A stretch of 19,147 bases of DNA from JBLHRE01 sp047625765 (GTDB lineage Bacteria; Bacteroidota; Bacteroidia; Flavobacteriales; JBLHRE01): assembly GCA_047625765.1 (NCBI GenBank), contig JBLHRE010000018.1, positions 1-19,147 on the forward strand, in the 5' to 3' direction. Shown one piece after another: positions 14,397-19,147 of the stretch (position 1 is the first letter of the stretch; each line of letters begins with the position of its first letter). The notes beneath the pieces are model-generated. The model ran no database searches. It saw nothing but the letters and a program-made list of their open reading frames with translations, and was not told where the DNA came from. A program made the translations under genes and the position numbers.

Positions 14397-15185
14397 ATGA
14401 GAAAATATGCATTTTTAATTCTAGCTGCAACATTAGGTTTAATGGCTAAAGAAGGGTTTACTTATAGGAATGGAGCCCCTTCCGGTAGGTCGGGATCATT
14501 AGGTGATAATTCTAATACGTGCGCTTCACCTTATTGTCACAGTGGGCCAACAGTTTCTGACGAAGTTTTGGCCGTTTCTGTAAATGTGGCGATAGCTGGA
14601 TATAGTCTTGGCGACACACTTGATGTGGCAGTAGAAATGACAAAAATTGGAGGGCAGCGTTTTGGATTTGAATTGGCGGCAGAGGAAGAATTTGGTCAAA
14701 AAGTAGGAAGATTTCTTCCTGTTTCGGGCGAAACAAAATTGGTCGGAGGAAATATTACACATGTAAGTGCTTCTACCGATGCAATGGATTCGAACACCTG
14801 GATGTTCAAATGGATAGCGCCTTATACAGCCGAAGGTGCCGTAACATTTTATGTTGCCGGGAACTTCGCCAATAGTAATAATAATGCGTCTGGTGATGTT
14901 ATTGCAATATCGGAGAACACCATCCAACAGGCTACAATGTCTGTGTCGGAAAATAGAGAATTGGATATTCAAGTTTTTCCAAATCCTGCCTCTAGCTATA
15001 TTAACATTAATGGGACGTTTGCAAATGCAACGGTGTCTGTTTATAATTTGAGTGGCGCTTTGTTGATTTTTGAAAGAGTTTCCAATAACAACATTGATAT
15101 AGCGCATTTGCCGGCAGGAGCCTATATTGTAAAGGTTGAGGCTGAAGGTAAAGTGGCGAAACAAATGATTTCTATTGCTAGATAA
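14397..15185 (+). CDS. T9SS-exported protein with choice-of-anchor-V/reeler-like domain
   Basis: This 262-residue exported protein starts with a short signal peptide (MRKYAFLILAATLGLMA). Residues 22-180 resemble the choice-of-anchor-V/reeler-like domains of Bacteroidota, which open with a GxPxGRTGSPGD...CTxCHSG pattern. Here it reads NGAPSGRSGSLGDNSNTC and CASPYCHSG. The C-terminal 75 residues form a type A T9SS sorting domain: VFPNPASSYININ (193-205), VSVYNLSGALL, LPAGAYIVKVEAEGKVAKQMISI. It is therefore carried across the outer membrane by the T9SS and displayed or released. The cysteines are spaced CX4CH (Cys42, Cys47, His48) rather than the usual CXXCH. The function is unknown. A strong hairpin follows. 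Confidence 0.85.
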   Translation: MRKYAFLILAATLGLMAKEGFTYRNGAPSGRSGSLGDNSNTCASPYCHSGPTVSDEVLAVSVNVAIAGYSLGDTLDVAVEMTKIGGQRFGFELAAEEEFGQKVGRFLPVSGETKLVGGNITHVSASTDAMDSNTWMFKWIAPYTAEGAVTFYVAGNFANSNNNASGDVIAISENTIQQATMSVSENRELDIQVFPNPASSYININGTFANATVSVYNLSGALLIFERVSNNNIDIAHLPAGAYIVKVEAEGKVAKQMISIAR

Positions 15186-15191
15186 TTTAAA

Positions 15192-15239
15192 ATTTTCAAA
15201 TAAAACAAGCAGCACAGGCCGCTTGTTTTATTTGAAAAT
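15192..15239. terminator. Perfect 19-bp inverted repeat, bidirectional terminator
   Basis: 15192-15210 and 15221-15239 are exact inverse complements around a ten-base loop. It lies between convergent genes, and its right arm contains the stop codon and last few codons of the doxX-like gene. T runs on both strands suit termination in both directions. Confidence 0.85.
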
Positions 15240-15641
15240 AACTTTGTCCAAACTGTATTTCCCTGGCCCGGTAAATAATAAACCAATAAATACTATGGCC
15301 ATTTCTATCGGATGCGAAGTGCCATTTATACCATCGCCTATACTTATGTGATATAGTGAAGCTATGATCATTGTAAAGGTTAAAATTAGGGTGGTTGGTT
15401 TATAAAGGAACCCTAAAATAAAAAATAGGCCACCAACAAACTCACTTGTCGAAGCCATGAATCCCCAGAAGGTTGGAATAAAGTTAATTCCAATCAACTG
15501 CATTTGTTGTCCAAGGAACTCCCATCTTTCGTATCCTCCAAACAACTTAGGATAGCCATGTAGCATAAACATTACACCAAGGCCAAGGCGTATTATTAGT
15601 AGGCCTAAATTTTTATATGGAGCAAAAGCACTTAGAATCAT
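15228..15641 (-). CDS. DoxX-family membrane protein
   Basis: This 137-residue inner-membrane protein has four predicted helices. The DoxX signature runs LGLLIIRLGLGVMFMLHGYPKLFGG (12-36), WGFMASTSEFVGGLFFILGF and a final FIGLLFTGPGKYSLDK. Members are linked to sulfur or redox metabolism and membrane-associated oxidoreductase complexes, but most bacterial members, like this one, have no known function. The final codons lie within the terminator hairpin. It is transcribed divergently from the DUF4271 gene, with about 76 bases between the start codons. No TAnnTTTG box is visible for it. Confidence 0.88.
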   Translation of the reverse strand: MILSAFAPYKNLGLLIIRLGLGVMFMLHGYPKLFGGYERWEFLGQQMQLIGINFIPTFWGFMASTSEFVGGLFFILGFLYKPTTLILTFTMIIASLYHISIGDGINGTSHPIEMAIVFIGLLFTGPGKYSLDKVIFK

Positions 15642-15684
15642 ATGAACGTAATTTTTTAAACTAGACTTATCGCAAAGCTTGTGT

Positions 15685-15692
15685 TACCTTTG
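15685..15692 (+). promoter_or_regulatory. Promoter -7 box for DUF4271-hemD operon
   Basis: TACCTTTG matches TAnnTTTG exactly. It lies inside the longest possible frame (open from TTG 15679), so the start of the DUF4271 protein must be downstream, most likely GTG 15718. No clear -33 TTG is at the normal distance. Confidence 0.6.
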
Positions 15693-15717
15693 CAAAAATA
15701 GCATTCTGTATAATATT

Positions 15718-16386
15718 GTGATCGAACCTAGAGTACTTATTCAAGAAGATTGGATTTTAGCCGTCTTTTTATTGATTTTAGTCTTGTTTACTATTGTAAA
15801 ATTAAACGAGCCAAAACGACTTCAGATGCTTTACAGGATGTTTAGCGTCCGTGGGCCTCAGACCGATTTTTTTGCTTTTGATTCCAATTTGTTGAATTGG
15901 TTTAATGTAATCCTTAGTGGAGTTTTCTTTATGGCATTTGGTTTATTGATTTATAGGCTGATTGAAATGTATTCGGTAGAAATTCCATTTGATTTAAATG
16001 AGGTGTCCTTGTTTGGCTTGATAGTGCTTGGCTTAATGTTATATAGTCTGGCAAGGAAGTTTATTGGGCATGCTATAGGTCTTGTAGTTGAGTCTCATGC
16101 AAAAGTGAAGCGCTATTTTCTCTTAAAACAATTGTATTCGCAATGGATAGGGTTGTTTCTTATTCCTTTTCTTTTATTGGAATTTTATAGCCCAATTTCT
16201 GGCGTGAACTTTACTTACGCGCTGCTGCTTGTGTATGCTTTCTTGCAGATTTTAAGTTATGCGAGAATTACTTATGTTTTTGTTTTTGAGGGCGATTCAC
16301 CAAGCTATCATTTATTTGCGTACATTTGCGCGCTTGAAATTCTACCCTTATTAGTGCTTGTTAAAATTGCACTTAACTTATTATAA
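15718..16386 (+). CDS. DUF4271 membrane protein
   Basis: This is a polytopic inner-membrane protein with about six hydrophobic segments, the first within DWILAVFLLILVLFTIVKL. The short loop ending RMFSVRGPQTDFFAF and the later RKFIGHAIG fit DUF4271, a Bacteroidota family that I recall as commonly placed next to uroporphyrinogen-III synthase, as here. The function is not established. The frame extends to TTG 15679, but the promoter box at 15685-15692 lies within that extension. The GTG at 15718 gives a protein beginning MIEPRVLIQ (223 residues), which fits the family's usual N terminus. It is followed 41 bases later by hemD. Confidence 0.8.
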   Translation: MIEPRVLIQEDWILAVFLLILVLFTIVKLNEPKRLQMLYRMFSVRGPQTDFFAFDSNLLNWFNVILSGVFFMAFGLLIYRLIEMYSVEIPFDLNEVSLFGLIVLGLMLYSLARKFIGHAIGLVVESHAKVKRYFLLKQLYSQWIGLFLIPFLLLEFYSPISGVNFTYALLLVYAFLQILSYARITYVFVFEGDSPSYHLFAYICALEILPLLVLVKIALNLL

Positions 16387-16427
16387 GGAAGTAGAAAATG
16401 AGTTTAACACGACTAAAGAATTAGACT

Positions 16428-17177
16428 TTGAAGAAGGTAAAGACGATTTTGGTGTCGCAACCAGAGCCTAAAACGGAAACATCTCCTTATTTTGATTTAG
16501 CTGAAAAGCAGAAAGTTAAAATAGATTTCCAACCCTTTATTCACGTTGAAGGTGTGGATGCTGCGGAATTTCGTAAGCAAAAAGTAACCATGTTAGATCA
16601 TACCGCTGTTATTTTAACAAGTAGAAATGCCGTAGATCACTTCTTTAGAATGGCTGAAGAATGCAGATTCTCTGTTCCAGACTCTATGAAATATTTCTGT
16701 ATGTCAGAGGCAATTGCATATTACCTTCAGAAATACGTGGTTTACCGTAAACGTAAAATCTATTTTGGGAAACAAACGTTTTCTGATTTAATGGATTTGA
16801 TCAAAAAACATAAGTCAGAGACATTCCTATTACCTAGTTCTGATATTCTTAAGCCAGAAATTCCTAGTTTGTTGGATAAAGGCGCTATTAATTACAATAG
16901 AGCTATTATATATAGAACAGTTTGTAGCGACTTGTCCCATCTAGAAGATGTGTTTTACGATATTTTAGTATTCTTTAGTCCTTCAGGAATCCAATCATTA
17001 TTGATGAATTTTCCTGAGTTTGAGCAAAATGATACACGTTTGGCCGCATTTGGATCAACAACAGCTAAGGCTGTAAAAGATGCAGGCTTGCGATTGGATA
17101 TTGAAGCACCAACTGCTCTGGCTCCTTCTATGACAATGGCATTGGAGCAATATATTAAGAAAGCAAACAAGCGCTAA
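16428..17177 (+). CDS. hemD: Uroporphyrinogen-III synthase
   Basis: HemD cyclises hydroxymethylbilane to uroporphyrinogen III, with D-ring inversion, in heme synthesis. The 249-residue protein shows the Bacteroidota form: VKTILVSQPEPKTETSPYF at the N terminus, IDFQPFIHVEGVDAAEFRKQ, AVILTSRNAVDHFFR (about 60-74), and the second-domain VFFSPSGIQSLL and AAFGSTTAKAVKDAGLR (about 208-224). An in-frame TAG at 16422 leaves TTG 16428 as the only start that keeps the conserved N terminus, so a TTG start is forced. It follows the DUF4271 gene and ends at a terminator. Sequence divergence in HemD is high, so the call rests on the second domain and the context. Confidence 0.9.
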   Translation: MKKVKTILVSQPEPKTETSPYFDLAEKQKVKIDFQPFIHVEGVDAAEFRKQKVTMLDHTAVILTSRNAVDHFFRMAEECRFSVPDSMKYFCMSEAIAYYLQKYVVYRKRKIYFGKQTFSDLMDLIKKHKSETFLLPSSDILKPEIPSLLDKGAINYNRAIIYRTVCSDLSHLEDVFYDILVFFSPSGIQSLLMNFPEFEQNDTRLAAFGSTTAKAVKDAGLRLDIEAPTALAPSMTMALEQYIKKANKR

Positions 17178-17202
17178 TTGGCATAAATGTTATAAGAATG
17201 TT

Positions 17203-17227
17203 AAAGGGGCTATTAAGCCCCTTTTTT
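17203..17227 (+). terminator. Rho-independent terminator after hemD
   Basis: GGGGCT (17206-17211) pairs with AGCCCC (17216-17221) around an ATTA loop. The stem is extended by AAA/TTT and followed by a six-T run. It separates hemD from rnpA. Confidence 0.9.
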
Positions 17228-17252
17228 AATGGATTAAATTTTAATTTTAACC

Positions 17253-17639
17253 ATGCGATTTACACTAGGAAAACCAGAGCGGATAAAAAGCCGTAAGCTT
17301 ATAGAAAAGATGTTTGTGGAAGGAGATGTTGTAAGGCAATTTCCTTTTCGTGCTGTGTTTTTAAAAACAGAAGAGGGAGGACTACAAATGGCTGTTTCTG
17401 TGCCTAAAAAAAGATTGAAAAAAGCGGTCGACCGTAATAAGGTAAAGCGATTAGTAAAAGAGGCATACAGATTGCAAAGAGATCAGATTGTTGGAGAGAT
17501 AAAAGAGTCCTACGCAATTATGATAATCTATTTGGATAATACGATTCCTGAATTTGATTTTATTGAAGGGAAAATAAAGAAACTCTTAGAGCGTTTTGTT
17601 AACGATATAGAAAGTAAGAAGAATGAAAAAGTGGATTAA
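17253..17639 (+). CDS. rnpA: Ribonuclease P protein component
   Basis: This is the basic protein subunit that helps the RNase P RNA cut 5' leaders from pre-tRNAs. The 128-residue protein has the diagnostic RNKVKRLVKEAYR (61-73), the family's RNR motif, with MAVSVPKKRLKKAVD just before it. FPFRAVFLK in the first half supplies the central cleft strands. In many bacteria rnpA follows rpmH near the origin. Here it follows hemD's terminator and overlaps a C-terminal processing protease gene by 17 bases, an order seen in other Bacteroidota. No TAnnTTTG box is obvious upstream. Confidence 0.95.
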   Translation: MRFTLGKPERIKSRKLIEKMFVEGDVVRQFPFRAVFLKTEEGGLQMAVSVPKKRLKKAVDRNKVKRLVKEAYRLQRDQIVGEIKESYAIMIIYLDNTIPEFDFIEGKIKKLLERFVNDIESKKNEKVD

Positions 17640-19147
17640 CAAATCTGGAAAATTGGCCTTAGGGTTAATCGTAGGTGTTGGATTGACAGTCAGTTTTGCC
17701 TTTACAACCAATTATTTTGATGTAAGCAAACAGTTGGATATTTTTAATACCCTGTTCAAAGAATTGAACATGTATTATGTAGACGAAACTGATCCGGGGA
17801 AATTAATGAACAAGGCCATAGATGCCATGTTAGAATCATTAGACCCTTATACTACTTACATTCCAGAAGAGGACATAGAAGATTATAGATTTCAGCAAAC
17901 TGGACAATATGGTGGTGTTGGCGCTATTATTAGAAGAGATGGCGACTATGTAATAATCGCAGAACCATATCATGGGTTCCCTGCGGATAAGGCAGGATTA
18001 ATTGCAGGAGATAAGATTAAGGAGATTGATGGTAAATCTGTAAAGGGAAAGAATACCTCTGATATAAGCTCTGTGCTTAAAGGTGAGCCAGGGACCGAAG
18101 TAGAACTGAAAATAGAACGAGCTATTTCGGGTAAAGAAATCGTTACCAAAATAAAACGAGAAGAGATCCAAGTCAAATCTGTTCCTTATGCTGGAGTTCT
18201 TGAAGGGGAGATTGGATATATCAGATTGAGAAGTTTTACTGAAACGGCAAGTAAGGATGTTAAGGACGCTCTTAAAAAATTAAAAGCGGAGAGCCAATTG
18301 AAAGGGTTGGTGTTAGACTTAAGAGGTAACCCAGGTGGCTTGTTAAGAGAAGCCGTTAACATTTGTAATATTTTTATTCCTAAAGGCCAAGAGGTCGTAA
18401 GCACTAAAGGAAAAATTAAGGAATGGGATAGAATTTATAAAACCTCAAATGCACCCATCGATATAGAGATACCTTTAACAATATTAATAAGCCGTTCATC
18501 AGCATCGGCATCTGAAATTGTTGCAGGAACATTGCAAGATTTAGATAGGGCTGTTATTGTTGGAGAAAGATCTTTTGGAAAAGGCTTGGTACAACAGCCA
18601 AGGAAACTAACCTATGGTTCGCAGCTTAAAGTAACCATTGCTAAATATTATACGCCAAGCGGAAGATGTATTCAAGCCATAGACTATAGTAACCGTAACG
18701 ATGATGGAAGTGTTGGGAAAATGGCAGACTCTTTAAGAACAAAATTTTCAACAACCAACGGACGTGCTGTTTATGACGGAGGTGGTGTTGATCCTGATAC
18801 GGATACAGAAGCTTTGAAATATGGGCAAATTGTAGGAAGTTTAATTCGTAAGAATTTGGTTTTTGATTTTGCTACCAAATACAAATACGAGCATCCGTCT
18901 ATTGCTTCGCCAGAAACGTTTAAGGTTGATGAAAAGTTATATGAGGAATTTGTGAGCTTTTTATCGGACAAAGATTATGAGTATGAAACCGAGACCGAAA
19001 AAAGCCTTAACAAGTGGAAGAAGAATGCAGAGGATGAAAACTACTTTGATGGCGTAGCATCTATATATGAGCAATTGAAAACCGAATTGGAAGCACATAA
19101 AGAAGATGATATTCATAAGTATCAAGATCAGATAGATGATTTGATTA
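17623..19147 (+). CDS. S41-family C-terminal processing protease, 3' end beyond window
   Basis: This gene is open to the right edge, so the last residues are missing (508 codons visible). It begins at ATG 17623, inside the end of rnpA, with a membrane segment or signal peptide (LALGLIVGVGLTVSFAF). A PDZ domain covers about 95-170 (GQYGGVGAII, GLIAGDKIKEIDG). The S41 catalytic domain follows, with VLDLRGNPGGLL (230-241), nucleophile Ser295 in SRSSASASEI and general-base Lys320 in GERSFGKGLVQ. The 25-residue Ser-Lys spacing equals that in CtpB and Prc. A charged C-terminal region (YEYETETEKSLNKWKK) is typical of the longer Bacteroidota form. It acts in the periplasm on protein C termini. Confidence 0.95.
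   Translation, partial: MKKWINKSGKLALGLIVGVGLTVSFAFTTNYFDVSKQLDIFNTLFKELNMYYVDETDPGKLMNKAIDAMLESLDPYTTYIPEEDIEDYRFQQTGQYGGVGAIIRRDGDYVIIAEPYHGFPADKAGLIAGDKIKEIDGKSVKGKNTSDISSVLKGEPGTEVELKIERAISGKEIVTKIKREEIQVKSVPYAGVLEGEIGYIRLRSFTETASKDVKDALKKLKAESQLKGLVLDLRGNPGGLLREAVNICNIFIPKGQEVVSTKGKIKEWDRIYKTSNAPIDIEIPLTILISRSSASASEIVAGTLQDLDRAVIVGERSFGKGLVQQPRKLTYGSQLKVTIAKYYTPSGRCIQAIDYSNRNDDGSVGKMADSLRTKFSTTNGRAVYDGGGVDPDTDTEALKYGQIVGSLIRKNLVFDFATKYKYEHPSIASPETFKVDEKLYEEFVSFLSDKDYEYETETEKSLNKWKKNAEDENYFDGVASIYEQLKTELEAHKEDDIHKYQDQIDDLI

Noticed and set aside
14526..15215. Long minus-strand frame opposite the T9SS protein
   Set aside because: The plus-strand frame has a signal peptide, a domain and a sorting signal. 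The antisense frame has no recognisable domain, and its upstream end covers the terminator hairpin.
1..19147. CRISPR array, insertion sequence, integrase or attachment site
   Set aside because: I saw no regularly spaced repeats, no transposase or integrase motif, and no duplicated tRNA 3' end next to tRNA-Leu.

Overview
The window comes from a Bacteroidota chromosome, most likely a marine or aquatic member of the Flavobacteriales. The support is the AT-rich coding style, several promoters of the Bacteroidota form TTG-N17-23-TAnnTTTG, a type IX secretion (T9SS) C-terminal sorting domain, PorT-like outer-membrane barrels, DUF3127 and DUF4271 proteins, and the order DUF4271 - hemD - rnpA - S41 peptidase. 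The species cannot be fixed from the sequence alone.

Layout, left to right. 1-1949 (+): the 3' part of a lysylphosphatidylglycerol-synthase-like membrane protein, translationally coupled to a membrane GT2 glycosyltransferase. 2012-4281 (+): a sensor kinase and OmpR-type regulator pair. 4329-5384 (+): a lone OppC/DppC-type permease. 5371-6685 (+): a decayed outer-membrane barrel gene with three in-frame stops, followed by an intact paralogue. 6682-9235 (-): OsmC, MsrA, Ogt, Ung and a small conserved protein, a group concerned with chemical damage. 9310-9696 (+): an ArsC/Spx-fold protein without its catalytic cysteine. 9671-11455 (-): flavin reductase-like protein, then DUF3127, then a badly decayed AtoE-type short-chain fatty acid transporter. 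11588-11669 (+): tRNA-Leu(UAG) with a clear promoter and terminator. 11767-13075 (+): a PKD-domain lipoprotein and a WbpD/WlbB-like hexapeptide acetyltransferase. 13134-14312 (-): a glutaryl-CoA-dehydrogenase-like enzyme. 14397-15185 (+): a T9SS-exported choice-of-anchor-V protein. 15228-15641 (-): DoxX. 15718-19147 (+): DUF4271, uroporphyrinogen-III synthase, RNase P protein, and a C-terminal processing protease that runs off the right edge.

Most of the window is ordinary housekeeping and envelope gene content. I found no convincing undescribed multi-gene system. The points most worth a second look are the two pseudogenes (both envelope or transport genes), a 20-bp promoter element repeated with 17/20 identity before the two-component operon and the permease, promoter boxes so close to start codons that several transcripts look nearly leaderless, an ArsC-fold protein that has lost its catalytic residues, and the SSB-like acidic tip on the DUF3127 protein.
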